A DNA stretch of 6,837 bases from an uncultured Gammaproteobacteria bacterium (GTDB taxonomy: Bacteria; Pseudomonadota; Gammaproteobacteria; Nitrosococcales; Methylophagaceae). Below the pieces are notes generated by a model. It was given only the letters and a program-made list of their open reading frames with translations. It made no database searches and had not been told where the DNA came from. The stretch's first letter is position 1, and every line of letters begins with the position of its first letter. The DNA lies in contig CAJXPP010000117.1 in the NCBI GenBank assembly GCA_913058195.1, forward strand, positions 1 to 6,837, written 5' to 3'. Shown in pieces: positions 1 through 5,744 of the stretch. The translations under genes and the position numbers were made by a program.

Positions 1-1469
1 TTAACAGTTCTAACTGATTTATTTGAAGCCAATGATTTCCCACCTGACCAAACAACCAGCTTCTGGCCTAACTTCAAGGTATCTTTCGATGACTTACTAT
101 TCCATTTAGCTAGTTTTTGCACGCTAACTTTATTGGCTCTAGCCAGATCCCACCATGTATCGCCCGCTTTAACAGTGTGTATTTTTTTGGTGCCTCGGTT
201 AGCTTTGCTCTTGCCTGTTGCCAAGCGTTGACTATGGCTTGATGGAAAGTCAGCCCGCTTACCTGACGTCACAGGAATGAGTAAATTTCGACCCGCACGA
301 ATTGCACTACTCGATAAGCCATTCGCTTCTTTAACGACCGCTACCGTTGTTTTGTAGTGTCTAGCAATGCCTCCTAGTGATTCGCCCTCTTGTATTTTAT
401 GTCTTGTCCACTGCACACGCTTGTCAAAGGGATAATCTAATAAGCCATCTAAAAACAAGCCTGATTTATCAAGTGGGACCACTAAGCGATGAGGTCCATT
501 TGGTCTTGTTGCCCAGCGATTAAACCCTGGATTAAGTTGATACATTTCATCTGTTGTCAGGCCAGCTAATTTTGCCGCTAGTGCCAAATCAATTTGAGAC
601 CCCACTTCAACAACAGTCAAAAATGGCGAGTTCTCAATAGGGCTCAAACTCATATTATATTTTTCTGGTTGCTTTACAAGCTCTGCAATCGCCAATAATT
701 TAGGCACATATGCGGATGTCTCTTTCGGTAGTGTCAAAGACCAAAAATCAGTTGGCTTGCCGGCTTTTTTATTACGCCTTATCGCACGCCCCACAGTACC
801 TTCACCGCTGTTGTAGGCAGCCAAAGCCAATTGCCAATCACCAAAATCATTATGCAGCTTTTGCAAATAATCTAATGCTGCACGCGTCGATTCAATAACA
901 TCGCGACGGCCGTCATACCACCATGTTTGATCTAAACCATAGACCTTGCCAGTTCCAGGAATAAACTGCCACAAACCTGAGGCGCGACCTGATGAGTAGG
1001 CAAACGGTTGAAAGCCACTTTCAACAACGGGTAGCAAGGCTAATTCAAGTGGCATATCCCTTTGTTCAATTTGATCCACGATATAGTGAAGATAGGGCCG
1101 TGCACGTTCAACCACGCGATCAACATACTCAGGATGCTTAACAAACCAATTCAACTGCTGTTGAGTTTTTGCATGCAGCGCTGGATCGGTCATCGCGTAG
1201 CCGTCTCGGAGACGCTGCCAAAGATCAGCCTCTGGAATAGGTGTTATTTCTTCATCATGATCTATAAGTGCAAGCTCAGATAGCTTATTGATCTCTGCCG
1301 CCTGAGGCTCACCATAGGCATCTTGCCACGTTGATGCTGGCGTTATTTCAGCCTGTTTTTGAGCGCCAGGTTCAGCCAAGCTTTCAGGCTTAGTGAAAGA
1401 ATTGTTACATGCTGTCAGCAAAGATAACAACACTACGGAAATTAGTGGCTTAGTAATAAAATTCAACAT
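1..1469 (-). CDS. mltD: Membrane-bound lytic murein transglycosylase D (lipoprotein, LysM repeats), C-terminus cut by window edge
   Basis: Periplasmic lytic transglycosylase that cleaves the MurNAc-GlcNAc bond of peptidoglycan, forming 1,6-anhydro-MurNAc ends. The reading frame opens at ATG 1469 and stays open to the left edge, giving 489 codons plus two bases. Residues 1-21 form a lipoprotein signal ending in the lipobox LTAC (Cys21). Asn at +2 is not an inner-membrane retention signal, so outer-membrane anchoring is expected. The SLT domain shows the catalytic Glu150 in VVESGFQP, then SGLWQFIPGTG, and AAYNSGEG at about 217-224. The MltD-type ETSAYVPKLLA segment follows. Two LysM repeats are seen at about 357-401 (HKIQEGESLGGIA) and 430-475 (IHTVKAGDTWWDLA), joined by a Ser/Lys/Arg-rich linker. 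The last visible residues (SVRTV) may lead into a third LysM. An in-frame TAG at 1478-1476 rules out an upstream start, and no Shine-Dalgarno is visible. E. coli MltD is about 450 residues, so this is a longer version. Confidence 0.95.
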   Translation of the reverse strand, partial: MLNFITKPLISVVLLSLLTACNNSFTKPESLAEPGAQKQAEITPASTWQDAYGEPQAAEINKLSELALIDHDEEITPIPEADLWQRLRDGYAMTDPALHAKTQQQLNWFVKHPEYVDRVVERARPYLHYIVDQIEQRDMPLELALLPVVESGFQPFAYSSGRASGLWQFIPGTGKVYGLDQTWWYDGRRDVIESTRAALDYLQKLHNDFGDWQLALAAYNSGEGTVGRAIRRNKKAGKPTDFWSLTLPKETSAYVPKLLAIAELVKQPEKYNMSLSPIENSPFLTVVEVGSQIDLALAAKLAGLTTDEMYQLNPGFNRWATRPNGPHRLVVPLDKSGLFLDGLLDYPFDKRVQWTRHKIQEGESLGGIARHYKTTVAVVKEANGLSSSAIRAGRNLLIPVTSGKRADFPSSHSQRLATGKSKANRGTKKIHTVKAGDTWWDLARANKVSVQKLAKWNSKSSKDTLKLGQKLVVWSGGKSLASNKSVRTV

Positions 1470-1477
1470 AACGGTCT

Positions 1478-1506
1478 ATTATAGAGGTGAAAGTGACGCA
1501 TGTTTA
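1478..1506 (-). promoter_or_regulatory. Candidate sigma70-type promoter for mltD
   Basis: On the minus strand a perfect TATAAT lies at 1483-1478. A TAAACA (4 of 6 matches to TTGACA) lies at 1506-1501, with a 17-bp spacer. The -10 box ends only 8 bp before the mltD ATG, so transcription would begin within a few bases of the start codon and leave almost no leader. The spacing and the perfect -10 are seen directly. Use as a promoter is inferred. Confidence 0.5.
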
Positions 1507-1541
1507 GAAAAGAATGTTATCGAATGAGATAAACTATGCAC

Positions 1542-1553
1542 TAATTGCAATTA
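1542..1553. repeat. 12-bp perfect palindrome upstream of the DUF2797 gene
   Basis: TAATTGCAATTA is a perfect inverted repeat, one base before the Shine-Dalgarno stretch of the following gene and about 60 bp from the mltD -10 box. It could be an operator for a dimeric regulator of the downstream operon or a chance AT-rich palindrome. No convincing -35/-10 pair for the rightward operon was found in this gap. Confidence 0.3.
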
Positions 1554-1554
1554 C

Positions 1555-1570
1555 AGGATCTAAAATGTGA
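1555..1570 (+). promoter_or_regulatory. Ribosome binding site and GTG start overlapping an ATG-TGA start-stop
   Basis: AGGA at 1555-1558 precedes two possible start codons. ATG at 1565 is followed at once by TGA (1568-1570). GTG at 1567 opens the long frame, 8 bases after AGGA. The GTG is chosen because the first residues (MSEFHGQLSKM) agree with the MSE...G.L.KM beginning I recall for DUF2797 proteins. The next in-frame ATG (1597) has only a weak, distant GGA. Confidence 0.55.
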
Positions 1571-2403
1571 GCGAATTTCACGGACAATTATCAAAAATGG
1601 TTGCCACTCAGACCACCGACTCATCACTTGCTAACTACCAGATGGTATTCGATTCCCAGCACACTGATATGGCGCCATTAATAGGCCAGAGCATTCAATT
1701 ACACTTTGCGGGAGAAATCCATTGCCAAGCTTGCGATAGGTTGACCAAAAAAAGTTACAGCGGCGGTTTTTGCTTTCCTTGCTCTCAAAGGCTCGCTCAG
1801 TGCGACCTTTGCATTATGAAACCAGAAACTTGTCATTACGAGGCGGGCACTTGTCGGGAGCCTGAATGGGGCGAATCATTTTGCATGCAAGATCATATTG
1901 TTTATCTTGCTAATAGCTCAGGCATAAAAGTCGGTATTACCCGAGTCAATCAAATGCCGACGCGATGGATAGATCAAGGTGCGATCCAAGCAATTCCTAT
2001 CTTTAAAGTTAAAACACGTTATCAATCAGGCTTGGTAGAAGTTGTATTCAAATCTCATGTTTCAGATCGAACTGACTGGCGGAAAATGCTGAAAGGTTTT
2101 AATGAAAAAATTGATTTAAAAGCTAAGCGTGATGAATTGTTTTTAGCCTGTAACGATCAAATAACAGAACTACAGCAACGCTTTGGGGAGGATGCTATTA
2201 GCCCACTACTCGATGCAGATGTATTAGACATCTCGTATCCAGTTCAACAGTATCCGGAAAAAGTAAAGTCACATAATTTCGATAAAACACCTGATATTAG
2301 TGGTGTTTTACAAGGCATAAAAGGTCAGTACCTTATTCTTGATACTGGCGTATTAAACATCCGTAAATTTAGCGGATATCACATCACAATGGTGACAGAA
2401 TAA
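1567..2403 (+). CDS. DUF2797 family protein: cysteine-rich zinc-binding region plus GIY-YIG-like core
   Basis: A 278-residue protein of a widespread family without a known function, recognised from the stretch PTRWIDQGA and the surrounding motifs. Residues 53-106 carry nine cysteines: CxxC at 53/56, 69/72 and 79/82, then Cys89-His90, Cys96 and Cys106. This pattern suggests one or more structural zinc sites. It is followed directly by IVYLANSSGIKVGITR (111-126), Arg133 and Glu158 in SGLVEVVFKSH. That order resembles the (G)IY...(Y)IG-T...R...E layout of GIY-YIG/T5orf172 domains, so a nucleic-acid role is possible but is my inference. The C-terminal part (about 240-270, ending near GVLNIRKFSGY) looks like a small beta-rich domain. 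No signal peptide or membrane segment is seen, so it is probably cytoplasmic. It is the first gene of an operon; its TAA shares one base with the pyrD ATG, so translation is likely coupled. Confidence 0.88.
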   Translation: MSEFHGQLSKMVATQTTDSSLANYQMVFDSQHTDMAPLIGQSIQLHFAGEIHCQACDRLTKKSYSGGFCFPCSQRLAQCDLCIMKPETCHYEAGTCREPEWGESFCMQDHIVYLANSSGIKVGITRVNQMPTRWIDQGAIQAIPIFKVKTRYQSGLVEVVFKSHVSDRTDWRKMLKGFNEKIDLKAKRDELFLACNDQITELQQRFGEDAISPLLDADVLDISYPVQQYPEKVKSHNFDKTPDISGVLQGIKGQYLILDTGVLNIRKFSGYHITMVTE

Positions 2404-3425
2404 TGTTGTATCGATTAATGCGGGAGCTGATGTTTAAGCTTGATGCTGAAAAAGCACATCATCTTGGTCTTAATGGTCTAAGTTTACTCGAAATGTCTGG
2501 GCTAACATCATTATTATATCCAAAAACTCACGCTAGCCCAATTAATGTAATGGGGCTTACCTTTCCAAATGCTGTCGGTTTAGCGGCAGGGTTAGATAAA
2601 AATGGTGATTATATTGAGGCTTTAGCTGCCTTAGGCTTTGGCTTTGTTGAAATTGGCACTGTGACGCCACGACCTCAAGATGGTAATCCCAAGCCACGCT
2701 TATTTCGAATTCCTGAGGCTGAGGCGATCATTAATCGTATGGGCTTCAATAACCAAGGAGTTGATCACTTAGTTGAACAAGTAAAAATAGCTCAAACGGA
2801 TGCGCTTATCGGTATCAATATCGGTAAAAATTTCGACACGCCAGTAGAAAAAGCGGTTGATGACTACCTGATAGGTTTAGAGAAAGTTTATGCTCACGCT
2901 GATTACGTCACCATTAATATCTCATCGCCTAACACGCCAGGCTTAAGAAGCTTGCAGTTTGGCGAATCACTCAATCAGTTACTTGGCTCATTAAAAGAAA
3001 GGCAAACAGAGCTACAGCAGCAAAATAACCGCTATGTTCCTATGGCCGTAAAAGTAGCGCCCGATCTAGAGCCACATGAAGTAGAAGAACTGGCACAAGC
3101 CTTCAGCCAACATGAAATTGATGCCGTGATAACGACCAATACAACCATGTCACGTGAAGGCGTTGAGAATCTGCCATTTGGCGATGAAGCAGGGGGGTTA
3201 AGTGGCCGTCCTGTCTTTGAGAAATCGACTGAAATCGTACGCCAATTTAAACAAGCCTTACCAGAAAACTTGCCGATTATTGCCGCAGGTGGGATTATGT
3301 CTGGCGATAATGCCGCAGAAAAATTAGATGCTGGTGCAAGCCTTGTTCAAATATACAGCGGTTTCATCTATCAAGGCCCTAAGCTGGTCACTGATATACT
3401 AAAAACATTAGAAAATAGGACTTAA
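2403..3425 (+). CDS. pyrD: Dihydroorotate dehydrogenase (quinone), class 2
   Basis: Oxidises dihydroorotate to orotate in pyrimidine synthesis, passing electrons through FMN to the quinone pool at the inner face of the cytoplasmic membrane. Length is 340 residues; E. coli PyrD has 336. The first ~40 residues (MLYRLMRELMFKLDAEKAHH) form the amphipathic membrane-associating extension that marks class 2. Visible active-site parts are AAGLDKNG (61-68), NRMGFNNQG (111-119), the catalytic Ser175 in INISSPNTPGLR, Lys217 in VKVAPD, TTNTT (244-248), the phosphate-binding AAGGI (294-298) and YSGF (318-321). Ser175 has the same number as the E. coli catalytic serine. The start codon overlaps the stop of the preceding gene (TAATG). 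The mechanosensitive channel gene follows after two bases, so the three genes are almost certainly co-transcribed. Nothing appears broken. Confidence 0.98.
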   Translation: MLYRLMRELMFKLDAEKAHHLGLNGLSLLEMSGLTSLLYPKTHASPINVMGLTFPNAVGLAAGLDKNGDYIEALAALGFGFVEIGTVTPRPQDGNPKPRLFRIPEAEAIINRMGFNNQGVDHLVEQVKIAQTDALIGINIGKNFDTPVEKAVDDYLIGLEKVYAHADYVTINISSPNTPGLRSLQFGESLNQLLGSLKERQTELQQQNNRYVPMAVKVAPDLEPHEVEELAQAFSQHEIDAVITTNTTMSREGVENLPFGDEAGGLSGRPVFEKSTEIVRQFKQALPENLPIIAAGGIMSGDNAAEKLDAGASLVQIYSGFIYQGPKLVTDILKTLENRT

Positions 3426-3427
3426 AA

Positions 3428-4219
3428 ATGGAAGCTCAAACAGGTTTTGTCATGCAATTGCTAATGAATATTGTAGTAGCTATTGCAATTTTTGTAATTG
3501 GTCGAATGGTGGTTAAATGGATCGTTAAGCTGGTTCGTAAATTAATGATTCGCAATGAAGTCGATCCAATTCTAATTAATTTTATCGCTGCAATTGCTAA
3601 TGCAATTTTATTATTATTCGTTGTTGTTGCCGCTTTAGATCATTTAGGTGTTGATACAACATCAATGGTTGCCCTTGTCGGTGCTGCTGGCTTAGCTATT
3701 GGCTTGGCGCTTCAAGGTTCATTACAAAACTTTGCCGCAGGTGTAATGATGATTATATTCCGCCCATTCAAACTGGGTGATTTCATCGAAGCAGGTGGCG
3801 TAGTCGGTGTTGTTGAACAGATCAGTATTTTCAGCACAATGATGAAAACAGGTGATAACCGCGAAATCACTATCCCTAATGGCCAAATATACTCTGGCGC
3901 AATCACCAACTACTCAGCACGTGATACACGTCGTATTGATATGGTATTTGGTATTGGTTATGACGATGATATGTTAAAAGCTAAAAAGCTGATGGAAGAT
4001 ATCCTAGCAGCACATGAGCTTGTTTTAGAAGATCCCGCTCCTGCAGTAGCGGTAGCAGAATTAGCAGATAGCAGTGTTAATTTTAATGTTCGCCCATGGG
4101 TAAACAGTGCTGATTATTGGGGTGTTCGTTCTGATTTAATTGAACAAATTAAATTAACGTTCGACAAAGAAGGAATCTCAATTCCATACCCACAAATGGA
4201 TGTACATACTGACAAGTAG
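3428..4219 (+). CDS. mscS: Small-conductance mechanosensitive channel, MscS family
   Basis: Homoheptameric inner-membrane channel that opens under membrane tension and releases solutes on hypo-osmotic shock. Length is 263 residues; E. coli MscS has 286, and this protein lacks most of the N-terminal periplasmic tail. TM1 is about 8-30, TM2 about 52-70 and TM3 about 76-113. The pore helix GAAGLAIGLALQGS (85-98) is nearly identical to E. coli. Leu89 and Leu93 correspond to the hydrophobic gate Leu105 and Leu109, and Gly97 to the Gly113 kink. FRPFKLGDFI (111-120) leads into the cytoplasmic beta domain, with IPNGQI (149-154). The C-terminal vestibule ends in SIPYPQMDVH (251-260). AGGA at 3417-3420, inside the end of pyrD, serves as ribosome binding site 7 bases before the ATG. 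A strong terminator follows. Organisms may hold several MscS paralogues, so the symbol marks the family member closest to E. coli MscS. Confidence 0.95.
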   Translation: MEAQTGFVMQLLMNIVVAIAIFVIGRMVVKWIVKLVRKLMIRNEVDPILINFIAAIANAILLLFVVVAALDHLGVDTTSMVALVGAAGLAIGLALQGSLQNFAAGVMMIIFRPFKLGDFIEAGGVVGVVEQISIFSTMMKTGDNREITIPNGQIYSGAITNYSARDTRRIDMVFGIGYDDDMLKAKKLMEDILAAHELVLEDPAPAVAVAELADSSVNFNVRPWVNSADYWGVRSDLIEQIKLTFDKEGISIPYPQMDVHTDK

Positions 4220-4236
4220 TCAGATAAGCGCTCAAT

Positions 4237-4276
4237 AAAAAAGCCCATACAAATACAATTTGTATGGGCTTTTTTT
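4237..4276. terminator. Bidirectional intrinsic terminator between convergent genes
   Basis: A-tract 4237-4242, then GCCCATACAAA (4243-4253), a short loop around 4254-4258, then TTTGTATGGGC (4259-4269) and a T-tract to 4276. The arms pair perfectly from 4237/4275 inward. With A residues on one side and T residues on the other, the hairpin ends transcription on both strands. It lies 17 bp after the mscS stop and about 19 bp beyond the stop of the facing minus-strand gene. Confidence 0.93.
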
Positions 4277-4294
4277 AACTCTCAGAAACTATTC

Positions 4295-4822
4295 TTACTT
4301 TTTATTTCCTGTTAATACATCAAGAATTACACCTGTTGCATCCATCACTCGCACCACCCTCTCATCAATACGTCTAATCGTTGTTCCTGTTGGTCCATTC
4401 GGCAATCTCTCAACAACATCTCGAGGGAGCCTCTGCGAAGCTAAGTAAAGATCTTTATCCATCACCTCACCTTTAGCTACTTTCTTCTGCCAACCTGGAG
4501 GAAGCTCACCACCACGTTCCACTTTCTTTTTCAGGCCAGGTGGTAATGCTTTTTTCTTTTTATGTTTGTTTTTATGTTTTTTATCTTTATCGTGATCATT
4601 GTCTGAGTATGTATCACGACCTTGATCCAACGCTCGGTTGCGTAAATAGTCATTCAATATGGACCGTTCTTCAGAGCTGAATACCTTACTTATTTCTGGA
4701 TGATTGGTGACTGAATTAACACCCTCTGTCGTCTTTTGCCAGAACTTCCACCAAGCTGACTCGTTTTCAGCAAAAGCCGGCATAGCAGATAAGGATAGTA
4801 ATAAAAAGACCAAGTGACGCAT
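4295..4822 (-). CDS. Secreted Lys/His/Asp-rich protein, RcnB/CigR-like (putative)
   Basis: A 175-residue protein with a clear Sec signal peptide (LVFLLLSLSAMPAFA, predicted cut after Ala18 before Glu-Asn), so it should be periplasmic or secreted. After a Trp-rich start (WWKFW, 24-28) comes a highly charged stretch at about 72-91 rich in Asp, His and Lys. Next is a 14-residue tandem repeat: LPPGLKKKVERGGE (93-106) and LPPGWQKKVAKGEV (107-120). The C-terminal part, with RLPRDVVERLP, IDERVVRVMD (152-161) and ATGVILDVL (162-170), resembles the fold end of RcnB/CigR-type proteins. RcnB is linked to nickel/cobalt homeostasis and CigR is a Salmonella protein with a similar domain. That family link is from memory and the function here is unknown. 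The His-rich stretch could bind metal or anionic polymers. GGAG at 4831-4828 is a good ribosome binding site 5 bases before the ATG. It shares no tight spacing with gloB (128-bp gap), so it may have its own promoter. Confidence 0.8.
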   Translation of the reverse strand: MRHLVFLLLSLSAMPAFAENESAWWKFWQKTTEGVNSVTNHPEISKVFSSEERSILNDYLRNRALDQGRDTYSDNDHDKDKKHKNKHKKKKALPPGLKKKVERGGELPPGWQKKVAKGEVMDKDLYLASQRLPRDVVERLPNGPTGTTIRRIDERVVRVMDATGVILDVLTGNKK

Positions 4823-4880
4823 AGCGGCTCCGCAATATGTTCGATTTGTGGCAAATCAAAATTGAGTTGCTTCCATTGTC

Positions 4881-4909
4881 ATACTAGACCCCACTCGTAG
4901 ATTACACAA
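4881..4909 (-). promoter_or_regulatory. Weak candidate promoter for the RcnB/CigR-like gene
   Basis: On the minus strand TTGTGT (4909-4904) and TAGTAT (4886-4881) are separated by 17 bp, about 58 bp before the start codon. Each box matches the sigma70 consensus only partly. No clear terminator for gloB was seen in this 128-bp gap, so read-through from gloB is an alternative source of transcript. Confidence 0.25.
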
Positions 4910-4950
4910 TACATTCGAGCCCGAGATAGCATTAAAAAATGTATGAAAGC

Positions 4951-5718
4951 TTAAAACATATCTTTCCATAGTCGTAAAGAAGTGAAAACCTGTTCTGATG
5001 TGGCAAGAGTTTGGTTTGTATATTGTTCAGTAGCCTGTCTGACAGTAGCATTATCACATCGAAGAAAAGGATTTGTTTTCAGCTCTAAATCCAACGTTGA
5101 TGGTAGGCTCGGCAATCCTTTATGACGTAATAAGCCAGTCTCAATGATACGCTGCTGAATATCTTTATTATTTGGATCTATTGTGGCTGCAAACTTCAGA
5201 TTTGCCTCTGTATACTCGTGGGCACAATAAATTTTTGTGTTCTCAGGAAGTTGCGAAATTTTCTGTAATGATTCGAATAGAACCTTGGCAGGACCACTAT
5301 GTAGCCGACCACAACCAGCAGCAAAGAGAGCATCACCACAAAATAAACCACCTCCAATCAAAAAACCAATATGTCCTTTGGTATGACCAGGAATATCCAT
5401 CACGGTGATTAAGGGAAAGCCTGTAATCGTGACCTCCTCTTTTTCAATCAGTGGATGAGTAAGATGTGGAATAAATTCATTATTCGGCCCATAGACTGGA
5501 ATATCATAATGCGCTAAAAGCGTATTAATTCCGTCAACATGATCATGGCAGCCATGAGTAATCAGTATCGCCACGGGAATAAGATTTTGTTGCTTTAGTG
5601 CCGCTAAAACGGGTGTGGCATCACCCGGGTCAACAATTAAAGTCGCTTGAGAATTCGGAGCTTGAATAAACCAGATATAATTATCTTCAAAAGCACTGAT
5701 GGCCTGTATTTTTAGCAT
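4951..5718 (-). CDS. gloB: Hydroxyacylglutathione hydrolase (glyoxalase II), with Cys at one metal-ligand position
   Basis: Metallo-beta-lactamase-fold enzyme that hydrolyses S-D-lactoylglutathione to D-lactate and glutathione, the second step of methylglyoxal detoxification in the cytoplasm. Length is 255 residues, usual for the family. The start has the typical IQAISAFEDNYIW, and the C-terminal glutathione-contact region is intact, with NPFLR (216-220) and Arg249/Lys252 in LRLWKDMF. The metal site shows His55, Asp59 and His60 in ITHGCHDHVDG, His112 in PGHTKGH, Asp129 in CGDALF and His167 in CAHEYT. In the family motif THxHxDH the second His is a metal ligand; here that position is Cys57 (codon TGC). 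All other ligands are kept. The frame is open and undamaged. The gene is divergent from the methyltransferase gene with only 26 bp between start codons. The ribosome binding site is weak (GGTG at 5730-5727). Confidence 0.96.
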   Translation of the reverse strand: MLKIQAISAFEDNYIWFIQAPNSQATLIVDPGDATPVLAALKQQNLIPVAILITHGCHDHVDGINTLLAHYDIPVYGPNNEFIPHLTHPLIEKEEVTITGFPLITVMDIPGHTKGHIGFLIGGGLFCGDALFAAGCGRLHSGPAKVLFESLQKISQLPENTKIYCAHEYTEANLKFAATIDPNNKDIQQRIIETGLLRHKGLPSLPSTLDLELKTNPFLRCDNATVRQATEQYTNQTLATSEQVFTSLRLWKDMF

Positions 5719-5744
5719 TCTAATAGCACCATTAAGGTAGAGTC

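Noticed and set aside
1..3. TTA at the left edge as the mltD stop codon read on the minus strand
   Set aside because: It is out of frame with mltD: the last full codon covers 5-3 and bases 2-1 begin the next codon, so the gene continues beyond the window.
710..1283. Two short plus-strand open frames (710-898 and 1062-1283)
   Set aside because: Both are antisense to well-conserved SLT-domain codons of mltD and their products show no recognisable features.
4260..4448. 62-codon plus-strand open frame
   Set aside because: It begins inside the terminator hairpin and runs antisense to the RcnB/CigR-like gene, which has a clear signal peptide and ribosome binding site.
4546..4600. T-rich low-complexity stretch as a terminator or repeat element
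   Set aside because: It is explained by the Lys-rich codons (AAA/AAG) of the minus-strand secreted protein and forms no GC-rich hairpin.
4915..4926. Partial GC-rich inverted repeat (CGAGCCCGAG region) as gloB terminator
   Set aside because: The pairing is imperfect, very short, and not followed by a T-tract on the minus strand.
5676..5681. Plus-strand TATAAT as promoter for the methyltransferase gene
   Set aside because: It is generated by the conserved gloB DNYIW codons and has no -35 at 16-18 bp (the nearest, TTGAGA at 5647-5652, is 23 bp away), so it is not listed as a feature.
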